NCBI GenBank assembly: GCA_025024175.1
Contig: QCXZ01000001.1
Location: 32,110,942 to 32,174,941 of the forward strand
DNA length: 64,000 bases
Reading direction: 5' to 3'
Source of the DNA: Rhyzopertha dominica
Lineage: Eukaryota > Arthropoda > Insecta > Coleoptera > Bostrichidae
The position numbers and the translations under genes are program-made. Positions 9,571 through 22,129 of this stretch are shown here, piece by piece; positions within the stretch are counted from its first letter, which is position 1, and each line of letters starts with the position of its first letter. The notes beneath the pieces were generated by a model. It was not told the origin of the DNA. It was given only the letters and a program-made list of their open reading frames with translations, and made no database searches.

Positions 9571-12400
9571 TTTACAGAAACAAAAATATTTTTTTTATGA
9601 TTTTGAGTTTACATTTTAACCGGCTTCTCTCTTTATGTACATAAAAATCGGCGATTAGTATTATTAATAGTAAAAATTTACGTTTCTGAGTTTTTCAAAT
9701 ATATTCACAAACAAAATCTATCTTGATTGTATTTTATAATAAAACATACTATTACTTACTTTACTTTTTTAAATTTTGATAAAAGTATTTATTCGTCAAA
9801 AAAGTTTCACTTGGGGGTAAAGGGTACAAGAGTTGTAAGAATGTAATAAATTTACTTGGTGTAAAATTAATTAAAAAAAAGAGTTTCACCAAAAAAAGTA
9901 ACTTTTGCCCAAATTACAAATTACCGTGCTCATAAACGGTTGGTCTGTGTGCAATATGCTGTCAATACTAGAGTGACAGGTTAGGGGGTCATATTTTATT
10001 TTGCAGACCAATACTGCGCTGGCTACGCTCCTGATCTCAGATATCATGTTCATGCTCTTACTGCATTGTATTCTAATGCAGATCATCCTGGTTTTCTCAG
10101 TGTTATTTTCTGATTTTAGCAGGTTGGAGTACCACCATATTTTCAGGTTAATGCTCGGGGTTACTAGAATGACATGTTTCGACGCTGGATCCTAGTTCAG
10201 AGATAATTGAGTGCCCGACATGTCCGTATTTTTACGAAGGTTTTTTTTACAAGACGAGCAGTACAGCATATTAAAGAATGCAGCTAGAAGCATAACTGAG
10301 CCAAATTTTGATTAAACAGATTTTTAAAGTTATCGCAGGACAAAAATTATCTTGAAAATATTATTCTTTTTGTAGTCCTGTACTCTCGCGAGTTGCATTA
10401 TTTCAGAATGTGTTCTCTTGAANCAATACTATCCTATATAACGTCAGAGTACTATCCATCATGGCGTTTGACCTGTCTTGCCTGAGATTGCAAAATATAG
10501 TCAGTGAAATAATATAATATCTACTAATACATACTTTTCAACTTAAATGTCAGAGGAAACCCATCATTAACTTCACTGGATCCGCCCGTATGTAGTAATT
10601 ACATACACGGCTCAGCAAGTTGACGGTGAAATTCAGATTTTGATCACGCTGTTGCTGCACGTTTGTAACGCTGAAAGCCTTTATTACATGAATTATACAT
10701 TCACTGTCACTGGATTCAAATTTACACGCTTGATGGAAAAAAATCATTACGCATAATTGTTAGCAACAAATATTTTATTCGTAATATAGGCACCAATAAA
10801 AGCCCTCTGTAATCTGAGTTAAGTTTATTTCGTCATTTTAAACGCAATTTAGCTGCCTCTCTGCCGGATATTGCAGAAAAAGTTATTTGCGAGAAAGGTT
10901 ACGATATATCCAGAATTAATGAGCACATAATTTCCTACAGGTCGATTAAGTTTAGCGAGAACGTTTTTGCCTGTTACCCCGAATTAGTTAGATCCATCCA
11001 AGTTTTGATCTAATCTTTTCACGATTATTTCGATTAATGATGGTCTATGGAATAAATTGATAGTAATGAAAACAAAGGAAGAGAATGCTTTCCAACAAGG
11101 ATGTTTTGTAGAAGTGCATGCAGTAGTGAAAATTAAAGTAAATATGAAGAAAATGACAGAAATGCTTATTGCTGTTCGCGTACTTATATAATATATTATT
11201 TAATATTACATTATTCTGCTTAGTCTTTTGGAATTTATGTTTTTTTGTATAATTCTGTTTGACGTTTAATACATTATGTCCTCTTTTCCCGATTACAGTT
11301 TAGTAAACCCGATTGTATAGCTAAAGAAGGTGGTTTTCAAATAAAGTTGACTTACTGTATACGGGGACGTATGTTAAGTAATACCAAATAAAAACAAATT
11401 TGATGCACAAATATACTATTCAACCATTTTGTGACGCATACTTCCCATATCTTGTGGAATTGTCATACTTTTGTTTATTGATGTAAAACACGTTCAGAAG
11501 TTTCGAGTACGCCAGCTTGCATTTCTTTCTCGGTTCCTTTAATAAAAACGTCGCAACAGTGACGGGGGAATATCGTTAAATATTTCTAAACATACACTGT
11601 TAGCATCATTATACATAAGGTTTTATTGAAATTAATCACAGATTTCATTAATTTGGTATGTAGTAAAACTCTGAAATACCCAAGCGATAAAATACTTTCC
11701 TAAATGAAGTAGGTGAATCTGGAAAGTTCATTTGATCATGTGCCCTTCGATGAATATATAACATTTTGAAATACAGCATGATTAACAATTTGTACAAGAA
11801 TCAGATTAATCCATATTTACACGTACCAAAAAACTAATCGTAACAAACTCTTAGTAGTGAAATCATGATTTCCTGATCTAGTACAGCAAGTTGCTAACAA
11901 TACATACACATATATACAGGTTGAGCTTCTTCAATGGCCAGTAAGGGTAACTAAAAGAGCTAGCAGAAACCAGATTTCGTAAAATGGAACAAATTTGAAA
12001 GAATAATGTTTCACGGTATCTTATGTATGGTATAACATCAGTGTTTCAAATAAAGCTTTACTCATCTCACAATTCTGGATAATATATTAATTTTTGAAAC
12101 TTTAAATTAAATAAAGAAACAAGTAACATGAATTTCAACGTATATGGAAAGAGTTATATTAAATATCTGTGTCTCGCCTTCTCCGTTGCCTTAAGGAACC
12201 TCAGATGGGGGTTGATGTGCCTCAGTATGAAAGCCCAGTTTAAAGTAATTATTATGATAATTCTGGATGCAATTCCAAAAAAAATCGTTCAATGTTCTGG
12301 AATTTTTCGTTGGAGCCAATAATTGCAAGACCTTGAACTAGTTGTACACATATGTAAGTAGTAAGTCTAATTCCCTTAAAAGATAAGCAAGAGTGAAATT
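9571..12400. other. Non-coding AT-rich stretch
   Basis: No open frame above noise with a recognisable motif and no clear repeat structure seen by eye. Confidence 0.45.
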
Positions 12401-12439
12401 CCCGAAAATTTAGGAAGAAATAGCATAGCTATCTCTGGC

Positions 12440-12676
12440 TTGAGGGCATACATGAAATTACAAGCAGCACAAAACGAAATATCTTCAGAGATACCTCGAT
12501 GGAAAAAAGTGGCATTTCATTCGGCTGCAGCTATTTTTGATGAAGAGCAGCGAAAGAATGGTCAAGGTGAGATATTTACGGAAACGAATAGCACGAATTA
12601 TTGGCGGGACAGAGAGGAAGGATATGATATTCGCGTCCAATATGAAATTATAGAGAAATTCAGATTAGTACTATAA
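12440..12676 (+). other. Unrecognised 78-codon open frame
   Basis: The frame reads as a charged, protein-like sequence (for example IPRWKKVAFHSAAAIFDEEQ) with more ordered composition than its surroundings. It has no signal peptide, membrane segment or cysteine pattern. It may be an exon or a transposon fragment; I do not recognise the family. No linked exon was identified. Confidence 0.2.
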
Positions 12677-13009
12677 CTCTTGTCACGATTAAAAATAGAA
12701 ACAACGAGAAAACAATGCACGATATTATGCCGTACCCTATAAAAATCTAGAATAGATAAATCTAGAAAAAGGAACAGCCAAGTAATAGTTCCATTTCTTC
12801 ATATTAATGTGTTTGGATAGATTTAGTATAGAAACAATTCCTTACTTGCTTACTCCATCATTCTACGCGCCTTCCAAGTTTCGATCTTGCAGTATTTCAT
12901 CAAAATTATTTGGTAAAATATAAATGAAACATTTACCACTTAAATGATCATATAACACTTAATAAATCCGAATTGATTTAAGGTCTTTTTTTGCTATAAA
13001 ATGAGAAAG

Positions 13010-13290
13010 GTTTCCAGGGTGTTCATTATGTCGATTTAACTTGTCGCAGTTCGTGAATTTCATTTCATCCGACCACATAACCTTTAATAAAACCACGGGT
13101 CACCACGCACATACCATCTATGAAATTGAAGACGACGATCTTAATCTCCATCAGCATGTAACGTGTGCCTAATCGCAAGCTTATATAGGTGAAACCTATG
13201 TGATTCCAATGTTTGTACCAAGGTACTTACTTTGGAAAGTTCCAATATTTACAGCAATTTCACGAGTTGAAGATAATGTTTATTTGTTTA
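13010..13290 (-). pseudogene. Mariner-like transposase fragment
   Basis: Read on the minus strand in shifting frames, the segment gives a helix-turn-helix-like stretch (TREIAVNIGTFQ), then FHLYKL, RRLQFHRWYVR near 13130 and a reading close to SDEMKFTNC near 13050. These are the order and spacing seen in insect Tc1/mariner-superfamily transposases around the first catalytic Asp. Several frameshifts and stops break it. Only about 90 codons survive. Confidence 0.5.
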
Positions 13291-13859
13291 GCTTCTTCTG
13301 TACCCTTAGATTACTTTATTGGTTTACAAAAATAACCATCTGGTCCCAAGTTATCGTAAAGTCCTTTGAATTGCCTCAGAAAAGGCTGACGGTGATCTTG
13401 GTGTTAATGGAAGTTCCTTCATATTTTCGGACGAAATTTTTGTGGCATACTCAATTAATATTTTTAGTGCAACAAGAGGAGAATAGTGAAAATTTAGTTT
13501 TCATAAAGTACCTTGTAAAGAAAATACCCTATATAGGGGATGGATGCGTAACACCTTGTTCTGCATTTTATTTTACTTTTACAGCAAAATTTGAGAGTTT
13601 ATATAACTGTAGTCCCAATTCCAATCATGTATATCTGCACACCCTATAGAGTTAGAAACAGCATTTCATTTCTGAATTTCGTCAAAAACTAGAAGCCATT
13701 TTATTCATTTAAATCAAGCCAGTTGATGTCAACTATCATTAACCACAATAAATTAATTACGAATGGTATATCCTAATTGATAATTAGGAACCGCAATCCT
13801 CGAAAACCCATTTGCAAATAAACCTTATCGGGTTAACCAATCCATTTCCATTCAACTGG

Positions 13860-14130
13860 CGACACTAAATGCACGTCTCAGCGCATCCCCCAGTTCCTGG
13901 AGCTGCGAGCTCGTCTCAGCACTTTTCCGCCTTCGCAAGAAAACCGCGTTAATTGTCCAATTACGCTCAACCGGCAGTCATTTGTCCACGTTTGTACGGA
14001 TGACTTAGCGAGTCCGGATGTTCATCGGCGACGGAGGCAAAAACGCAGTCGACTTGGCCGTCGTTATTACAGGGCCGTAGGCGTCCGGAAACAAGGAGCC
14101 CTTCTAGTGATATACTGCCAAAGTCCTCTA
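13860..14130. promoter_or_regulatory. GC-richer island, candidate conserved non-coding DNA
   Basis: This block is visibly richer in G and C and in CpG than the flanks (for example ctgcgagctcgtctcagc and ggccgtaggcgtccgg). It contains no long frame and no transposon signature. It could be host regulatory DNA or an unrecognised exon or promoter. The call is based on composition only. Confidence 0.2.
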
Positions 14131-14712
14131 CCCCCAGGGGGAGCTATTGTGAGTCGGGGTGGTGTTGGTGCGGGTTGCGGAAGGTTAAGGACACACGTTT
14201 ATGCTTGAAAGTTGAAGAAGCACAAACCACATGTGCATTGCTGCATTGCGGTAGTTGTATTAAACATTCCAGTGGAATATTTTCCCGAGATAAGGTTGTT
14301 TTTCGGAAATGGAAATTTAAACCAATCATCGGTATATTCGGGTTTGAACTTCTATAAACTAGATTTCTAGGCACGCCCTCTCACCTCACGTGAATGTGGT
14401 AGTTTCATAGGTACTTACGGCGTTATTTACCTAAAATCGGCCAATAATCAGAAAGAGGTTGCAATACCCATGATAAAAATTTCTTTCACTGTGAGTCCAA
14501 GTTTGATAATGAGAAAAAATAACAGGTACACACATATCAAAATAAAATTTTGTGTGCTTTTTAGTGTGTTGCCCATAATGGACAAGTTGCATGATTTTTA
14601 AATTTCAACATTTAGCTGCTGAAATTAACGTCCTAACAGTCAGGAAGTGTTTTGTACAAAACAATCCCGATAAAGCTAAAATAATTGCAATGTAAAATGT
14701 AAACAATTTCAC

Positions 14713-15160
14713 ATGACTGAAAACGCAACAGGGGCGCCAACATCACGTTCCGTTTTCAAGCGCCAGCCGCGATCTGTCATGCTGACAGGCGTTCCCACAT
14801 TTTGTATTTTGACTATTTCGGTATTATTTGGGTATTCTACCGCAGTTTATAGTGTCTGTATAGTTTTCCTCTCGTTTGATTGCTGTGCATCATTTTTTTT
14901 AGATATTTTCCATTTTGGGCACACAGAAATAAATTTGTTTTGGAACGCAAAACCACATATTTTTACACAACGCTAACCACCCACTATTTTTTTGTATTTT
15001 CCGCNTTCAGAAGAATGTTCGGCAATCATATTAAACCACTANCTCTCACAAAGAAACAACTCCACGAAAACGGCGCATCAGACGATTCGCATGAGATGAC
15101 AAACGCGCGATAATTTAAAATGAAACGTGACGTCACACGTCGTTTTTAGGGGGCGTGATT
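14713..15160. repeat. Possible MITE with diverged inverted ends
   Basis: catcacgttccgttttcaag near 14739 is matched in reverse complement by aaaatgaaacgtgacgtc near 15118, and the adjoining cgcgatctgtcat by atgacaaacgcgcg. This suggests imperfect terminal inverted repeats around about 0.4 kb. No clean target duplication was found. Confidence 0.3.
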
Positions 15161-15215
15161 AAATGTAATTTTCAATTTAATTTGAAATGGTAATTTGTTT
15201 CTATAGCTGTATTCT

Positions 15216-15980
15216 TTAAGTATACCCCCCCCCACACAACCAAAATCCGCCACTGCTGGGACGTGTATTTACAATCCCATACAGCAGATGTAAGAATAAA
15301 TATGTTACTCTTTTTTGGTCTGTTATGTTCTGTAAGTCTAATTCTGTATGGCGTAATATAATGTCCGAAAAGCAGACGCCACAGACAAAGTTTACAGTTC
15401 TACTTGGTCCGAAAGCCATAGTCACACTAGACTTTTAAAAAGTTTTAATTTTAAATAACCATCCAGATGATTTATAAGGTTATCCAAGCATTCTAATTTA
15501 AACATTGATGATTTATAGACGCTCTGTAGATGGTCATCAAAACCAAGCCACCCATTTAATGTTACACCCAAATCTTTAGCTTTGTTTATACAAACAATCT
15601 GCTCATCGTTAAAAAATATTGTGAGTAAAGATTCTTTTACGCCTCCCGCACACAGAGTCATTGTTTTATTAGTATTTAATTTTAAATAATGTTTTTTTAA
15701 AGCAACGTTGATACCCTGAAGATCACTGTAAATATCACCCCACATTAAAAGAGTAAAACAACTAAATACCATCCCTATGGAACACCGGCGTTTATCATTT
15801 GCAATGACGATTCAACACCATGCTCAATTAATGCCTTTTCTTTTCCCCTCTCAGATTACAAGAGAAATTAATTTAATGCCCTGTCATGAAATCCCAAATA
15901 TTTCAGTTTTGAGTTCATGATTTACTAAATCGAACGCCTTACTCGATCCAAGCTGCTTGTTACATTCATCAGCTCCATAT
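15216..15980 (-). pseudogene. Non-LTR reverse transcriptase remnant
   Basis: On the minus strand a reading near 15930 resembles RT motif A (KAFDLVNHE). The 116-codon open frame 15422-15772 then contains LNTNKTM, AKDLGVTLN and FDDHLQSVYKSS. These match the region after the catalytic YADD box in Jockey/CR1-type RTs, where LNxxKT and LGV are characteristic. The catalytic box itself is lost. It is a 5'-truncated, frameshifted relic; the readable part ends near a C-rich run at 15224-15232. Confidence 0.6.
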
Positions 15981-16295
15981 GCTTACTATGACCAGATCGG
16001 TAACAGAACTAAATACATTCCACTATTACCAAGTATTCTACGTAACCACTAACAGTAATTTAGAACATAGTCAATTAAAGTAAGAAATCCCGTTTCATCA
16101 TTCAACTATCATATTTATACTTAAGAAAACAGTACGTGTTGTCAAGAAACGTTACTCTTGACAAGCAAGTTCTGCTTTTTTATTAATTTGTTATAATGAA
16201 CGCTGCTTTTTTCCATTTTTCATGCCAATTTGAAATACATTTCAATAATTTAAAAAGATAATTTAATCTCAGCAGTTTCATCTTAATTTACAAAC

Positions 16296-16515
16296 ATGGT
16301 GAAACTCAGTGAAACTGAACGAATTGACTAAGCTTTTGATGTATTAATTAGCGGTGCGGGTAACTCATCTACATCAACCACGCAAATTGCTTTGAACAAT
16401 AATATGTCAATCGTCAGTTCAAATATTAAAAAAAGAGCAAACATGAATTGTACAAAGTACATCTTCTCCATGAGCTAATTGGAGATGATCCTGACATAAA
16501 GATGCGATAATGATT
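16296..16515 (+). pseudogene. Mariner-like transposase N-terminus, dead
   Basis: An ATG at 16296 opens MVKLSETERID, the typical start of the helix-turn-helix region (DUF4817-like) of many insect mariner-like transposases, and stops immediately. Another stretch gives TTQIALNNNMS near 16380. A frame-shifted reading near 16460 gives VHLLHELIGDDPD, also in family order. The catalytic core is missing. It probably belongs to the same broad family as the fragment at 13.0-13.3 kb on the other strand. Confidence 0.6.
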
Positions 16516-16519
16516 AACA

Positions 16520-17835
16520 ACCCATTATTATAATTATTTCATAGGTTGTGGTTTTGAGAGCCTACTGCAATGAAGCTTCAGCTTATTGTGCTTCTAGTGC
16601 CTCCTAAGAGTTATTTTACTTCATTGGTCCTGTATTCAATGTCATTGGATATTAGTGAAAACTTATCAAGTTCCGCAAATGGTATACCTCAAAGAAATGT
16701 TGCATTTTCTTCACTAGTACTGTACATTCACATAGAATATGATAGGGAGTTTCATCTTCCTACATGCTCTTTTGAAATATATCATCATTTGATATACTAA
16801 CTGTAGATAAGTGTTCATCCGTAACCAGTTCCGCTGTTCGTAGATGAGGGCTGTTTAATTGCAGCAGTTCTGTAACATACATTATTGTTGCTGCCCGGAG
16901 ACGTTCATCCAGTAAAGTTAATGTTTCTTTTTCACTAGGTCTCTGGGTTCCCAGGTTCATGTCCTACTAAGGGTTCTTTAGCTCCTCTTCTTGCTAATAG
17001 GTTTGTTCCCTCATTACATCACAGCAGCTAACGTATATGTCGTACCCGAACGTTCGAGTAGCTCGTGCCGATTCCCATTTCTCGTATAGTGATAATGTGA
17101 TGTAGCCGGATACGTTGATAATATTTACTCATGCTTAGTGTTTGCAATCCTAAACATTCGGCTAGTTTCTATTAAAATAATAAGGTCCTAACTCAGCGCC
17201 GCAATAGATAAAATACCTAAAATTATAACAAAATCGAGTTTTTGAATCATAATCTGCAAGTATGTGCACCTTTTTTGTAGTTATTGCATAAACACAACTT
17301 TTTTATTTTTGAAACTTACAATTTTTTCTTCATTTTTCCTATTTATATGTTGCTTTTGATAAATACATGTTTATTTCTATATTATGTAAGTGCCTACATG
17401 TATTTTGTTTGAAGCTATTATTTTACAAATAACTAGTCACGCTCAGAGCATATCATAACACTACCAATTAAAATCGTTATTCAGTTCTATCAGAGTAATA
17501 TTTGGCCACAGTTCGCAGCTCATCCTGATTCTGTCAGTTTTGAATCAGCGTTTACACGTTCAGTGCCTCTGTATTGCAACTAATTTCTTCCACTACTACT
17601 ACACTACAAACTACACCGCTCACGCGATGTCACGATTCACGAACTAGTTCGCGCAGTTCACACCCGAAGGGTTCTTTTTAACAGCTTGTTCGCGACCGAC
17701 CCAACTCTACTTGCCAGGAATTCGACTTGGAAAACTGTTTCAAAACTGCCTAGGTTTAGGCTTTCGCATTCCCGAATATTGTTTTAGTTTCATCTTTTGT
17801 TTTTGCACCATCGCTGTACCATAATATGTACTTAC
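16520..17835. other. Non-coding stretch
   Basis: No recognised coding sequence. The minus-strand frame at 16760-16960 is open for 66 codons but matches nothing that I know. Confidence 0.4.
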
Positions 17836-17839
17836 CTTG

Positions 17840-18435
17840 ATCTCGCTAGTATGTTGTCGTAACCTGCTTCTGCCTCTTCAGCAACGAAGGGTTTGTGGAA
17901 GTGAAGTCTGACTGCACGCTTAACATGTATAGCTATCATTTCTGTATAGGTTTAGTTTTCTAACGTGTGTGTCTTCATGACTTGCGATTTTCAGCCTATT
18001 TGCTGGCATCAATGCGATGTAACGGAGGCAGATTCAAGAATATTTTTATGGCTATGGTGGGTGTTGTATACGCATCGTTACCGTGATACCCAAAGCATGC
18101 AAGTCTTTGTAGCTTGCTTAGCTTGTCTTTTGCAATTCTGTTAGTGGTTTTGTTCCACCATACTAAGGACGCATATGTAATTATGGGTATCACAACTTTA
18201 GTGTAAACTCAGTGGACCATTTTTAATTTTAGTCCGCGCGTTCATGTTCATAAAGCTTTTCTTGCTTTACTGGTAACTGTTTCTAGATGATGCTTAAAGG
18301 TCATCTTGGTACCTAGCTTTAGTCCTAGATTTCTTCTTCTAATGAACACTAACACTGATGTTTTGGTAGTATTGACAGATAGTCCTTCCCTTGTACCATC
18401 GTGGGCTAGGAGAGCCCATTCTCTGGGTTTTGAGC
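17840..18435 (-). pseudogene. R1-like non-LTR RT C-terminal remnant
   Basis: On the minus strand, from right to left, a reading near 18380 gives NPTKTSVLVFIRRRN, then MTFKHHLETVTSKARKAL near 18270. The open frame 17996-18193 gives IITYASLVWWNKT followed by KLSKLQRLACF and LPPLHR. This is the standard order after the RT catalytic box in R1/Jockey-like elements. Frameshifts separate the parts. The upstream palm domain and endonuclease are absent. Confidence 0.7.
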
Positions 18436-18439
18436 GAAG

Positions 18440-19698
18440 CTCTTAGAATTAGGTAATCCGCTTTACCACAGAATAGCGCTATTGAAATGGTGCAGTATTT
18501 GCTTGTGTATAGGTATGCTACCGGGTAACTAAATACATTTTAGTTTGCGATGGCGGGCGCAAAAGCATGTGGTGATTGTGAACTGCACTAGATGACCCTT
18601 CCCTCAGTGTAAATTGCAGCGGGTCTTATTCAGGTACACTTTCGAACCGTAGCGGAATTATATATAACTGGAAAATATCTACCCACACGAAAATTGTTTC
18701 TCGAACTAAAACTGCCGAAATATCAACATGTATTTTCTTAAAAAAAGTCTGTGTATACTTCATATATGTTTCTCATTTGATATTAATGAGGATGATCCTA
18801 AATGGAATATAATTGTATTGGAGCAACGTATTGCTGTATCTAATCAATTATACTGATATATTCTCTAAAACAACATTACGGGAGGATGTAGCATGCGAGT
18901 GCAACATAACGTCAGTTTATAAAACCGTGTACGGTAAATAACAGCTTAAAATACAGAAGTTGATTAAGTGAAAATATATATTTCTGCAACACATTCTTTG
19001 ATCGTACACCATTACTTTTCTTTCTGACAAGATTTCAATACTTAGAACTTCTTATAAGAAATGAATGGATCAATACATCGTCACCATTAATTGCAGTAGT
19101 TGGTATGAACAAAATTCCTGGTGGACATAATAGTGTCATTATCAACGCCAGAGCAAATTAGATGGGCGTTAGTGCCAGCAATGGCCATCATTCTACCTAA
19201 TAATGAAGATGACGATGACCTAAACACAATATGCTTCAAAGTGGGGCCCTTCCTCACTTTGGCATAGAGGTTCATCGATATCTTAATGAAATTTTCTTCG
19301 ACGACTCGTAGGACGGAGAGAAGCAATTCAGTGCCAACCGCAGTCCGTCGATTTAACTGCCCTATTTTTTTCTAAGAGGTTATTTAAAATCCAGGTCTTA
19401 TTTCAATCGACCGAGCAGTTTGTAAAATTTAGGGCGAAGAATTGGTACAAATGAGTCCTCATATTATAGAGCGTATGGTACAAAGTATTTGCACTCGTCT
19501 GGACCAGTGTTCAAACATTTACCTCAAAACGTTGTAAAACACATAATTTTTTCGTTTTAATTGTATTTTTTCTAAAAAATACATATTAATTTTGTGAATT
19601 ATTTTTATTATTTAGGCAGTAAAATTGTTATGTAAGGCAGCAAATTTTTTACATCACGATTTAAAAAATTGAAGGATGTATGAAAAACAAAACAAAAA
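18440..19698. other. Non-coding stretch
   Basis: Nothing recognised. A short open frame on the minus strand at 19087-19326 has no family resemblance I can name. Confidence 0.4.
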
Positions 19699-20258
19699 GC
19701 ATGGAGATAATTAAAATGCATGTCTATGCTGTGCTGTCTGCACCTCAACCTACTGCAGATAGATCTATTTCGCTGTCATTACAGCTCATTAGTGCAGTTT
19801 AGGTTTAGCGCAGACAGCATGGCAAAGAACTGGTTTTGCCTATATACCAAAGCAATGGTATGATGTAAGTAAGAATTTAGATGGCAATGACATCTGTCAG
19901 CATTACACTGGCATGATGACAAAGCCACCTAGCTGCCTTAACGGGTACTGCACTAGACCTAACCTGCACTGATGAGCTGTAATGACAGCGAAATAGATCT
20001 ATCTGCAGTTGGTTGAGATGCAGACAGCACAGCATAGACATGCATTTTAATATGTCGGTTCTTGCCCGCTAGCAAAAAGTGCCGTGGGGGCCTGCTGTCA
20101 AATTGAACTATGCAGGTGCATGCCAATTTGTCAGGCTACAGGTCACTTCCTTTAGGAAGTAGTACCCGTTAAGGCAGCTAGGTGGCTTTGTCAATATGTC
20201 AGTGTAATGCTGACAGATGGCATTGCCATCTAAATTCTTACTTGCATGGAGATAATAT
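19699..20258. repeat. Short repeat nested inside an inverted copy of itself
   Basis: Block A (19710-19816) is repeated in reverse complement at about 19945-20050 with a handful of mismatches. Block B (about 19867-19947) is repeated in reverse complement at 20163-20244. The order A-B-A'-B' is explained if a roughly 184-bp copy on the minus strand (19867-20050) sits inside a roughly 350-bp plus-strand copy. The outer copy is bracketed by the direct repeat gcatggagataat at about 19699-19711 and 20244-20256, a likely target-site duplication. The ends are not inverted repeats of one another and there is no poly-A tail, so the class is unknown. Confidence 0.65.
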
Positions 20259-20278
20259 TAAAGAAATAAGTAATGTTG

Positions 20279-21640
20279 CTAGGAAACCAATAACGTCAGA
20301 ATAATATATTGCACGTAAATAAGAGAGTTGTGAAAATTTTCTAATACATGTATTAGAAAATTTTGAAAATTTGGGGATACATAGCTATTTTCAATTTCAA
20401 TGACATGCTTAATACAGCTTTTCCACAGTTCCTTTGTTATACTACTTACCTCTCTACGCACTAAATCTACAACTCCCGAACTTAAACACATGTATTGTTT
20501 CTTGGTATTCCTTTTTTAAGCGTACTTCACACTAATTCAATTGGGTTTAGGATAATAAGGTGGCAAACGCATAACTATATGTCCAGGTCCTTTCGCTAGT
20601 TCATCAACTCGATATTGTTTAGGTATGTTGAGATTATTTATTATTGTCTACAGATCTTTTTTGGTAACTTTTCCATCCGGAATTGTAATTTTATTCTTTT
20701 TCATGTAATCAATTATTTCTATTTTTTGTAGCTGATGTTGGCGCCTTGTTCATTAATTTTGAATGATAACTCGCGTTACCCATGACTATAACAGATCCTG
20801 GTGGTAGCCCTGGCAGTAACTGCTGCTGAAACCAAGTTTCAAAAAGTGCGGAATCCATGTCGCAATGATAGTCAACAGAACAATTTTGGATCTGTTTCGC
20901 TGACAGTAATAAGACATTTTCCACCAATCCACTTCCTCCCGCATGAAGAATTATAATTCTTTTTCCTCTCGAAGGTGGTGCAGTTATTTGTCCCATCTGT
21001 CAGACCTTTTTTTATCATGTCGGGGGTGTCGTACCACGTTTCATGCAAATACGATATTACGATTTTCTTGGCGGTACCTTCTGATTTCGTTTATATAATC
21101 CCATCTCATTCTTTTTATTCGGGTTGATTCCATTATGGACAAACGTTGGTTTAATGTACTGTAATTAAAACCGATGCTCCTCAAGTATTTTCTGAACCAC
21201 TCTTCGCATTTCGCAATAGCTTACGTTATATCCTAATTCCAAAAGTTTTAATTTCAGACTTGCCGTAGTTGGAACTTTATTTTCCTTATACATTTGGTAA
21301 ATCACTTTTTTAATTTCTAGCCGCTCTTTTGATATATTTAGAAATTTCTTCAAATTGCGTGATTTTCTTGAATTGCCTTTATTTTCAATAATATCTCTCA
21401 CAGTCGTGTAGTGGACACCAACCATTTCACTTGTCACTTTTAACGGAGCACTGCACTCTTTTTTTTATCAAAAAATTTCTTATGATTTCTTTGGCATCTT
21501 GGGTAAGGTAACGACGATTCCTCTTGTTTTCTTCAATTTGCACTTCCATGTCACCATCAGCAACTTCATTCTGAGCGGTGCTTGGAGCAGCTTTTTCCCA
21601 AGGACGGAACCTTTTTCGCTTTTCTTGTCTCGCGCACAGA
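20279..21640 (-). pseudogene. DDE_3 / Tc1-mariner (IS630)-type transposase, dead
   Basis: Read leftward: an N-terminal charged region near 21600-21440, then a helix-turn-helix-like frame (21165-21437; VHYTTVRDI, LKLKLLELGYNVS). The catalytic domain starts with YLHETWYDTP near 21045, followed by IIILHAGG, LLPGLPPGSVIVMGNASYHS and, after frameshifts, NPIELV near 20550. The C-terminal frame 20279-20491 holds LVRREVSSITKELW. The usual first Asp in YLDETW is His (codon 21043-21045) and the second Asp in DNASYHS is Gly (codon 20778-20780); the third acid, Glu in NPIE, survives. Two lost catalytic residues plus stops make it inactive. Confidence 0.7.
20333..20364. repeat. Perfect 32-bp palindrome
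   Basis: Every base from 20333 to 20364 pairs with its mirror position around the centre between 20348 and 20349 (core taatacatgtatta). It lies inside the 3' part of the transposase relic. Confidence 0.95.
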
Positions 21641-22129
21641 AATACTAAGACTGAATACTAGTTTTGGTTTCACCGGTAGTGAACTTTAAATAATCCGACC
21701 CTGCTTAACCATCTTCCGAAAATCGGATCTAAATTTATGGTAATCCGGTTATTTGCGGTAACTTGTGAAGGGCCGCCTGCTGTTCGAGATGAAAGATAAA
21801 TTTTATTGCAGGGTTGTAATAAAGGTAAGAGAGTTGCATTACTATACCTACTAGGTAAATGTAGAAACTGAGCGCACCTGCACTTACTGGGAGGAGACAA
21901 TGTTTCTTGGGGTACCATTTGTGGAATTTAGGGAACGTCAGTTTCGCCTGTACTTTAAAAAAGGTACAGGAATAATGGAGCAATATACCGCTTACGAGGT
22001 AAGCCAAGAGCTTCAATGCTGCGGGCTTTCAATACCACATGCCTGTTCATTAATAACAATATAGCTGGTTTTAAGTCAAACAGGTCATTTATTTTTCACG
22101 GCTGATTTGAAGCATGCCGAAGTGCAAAA

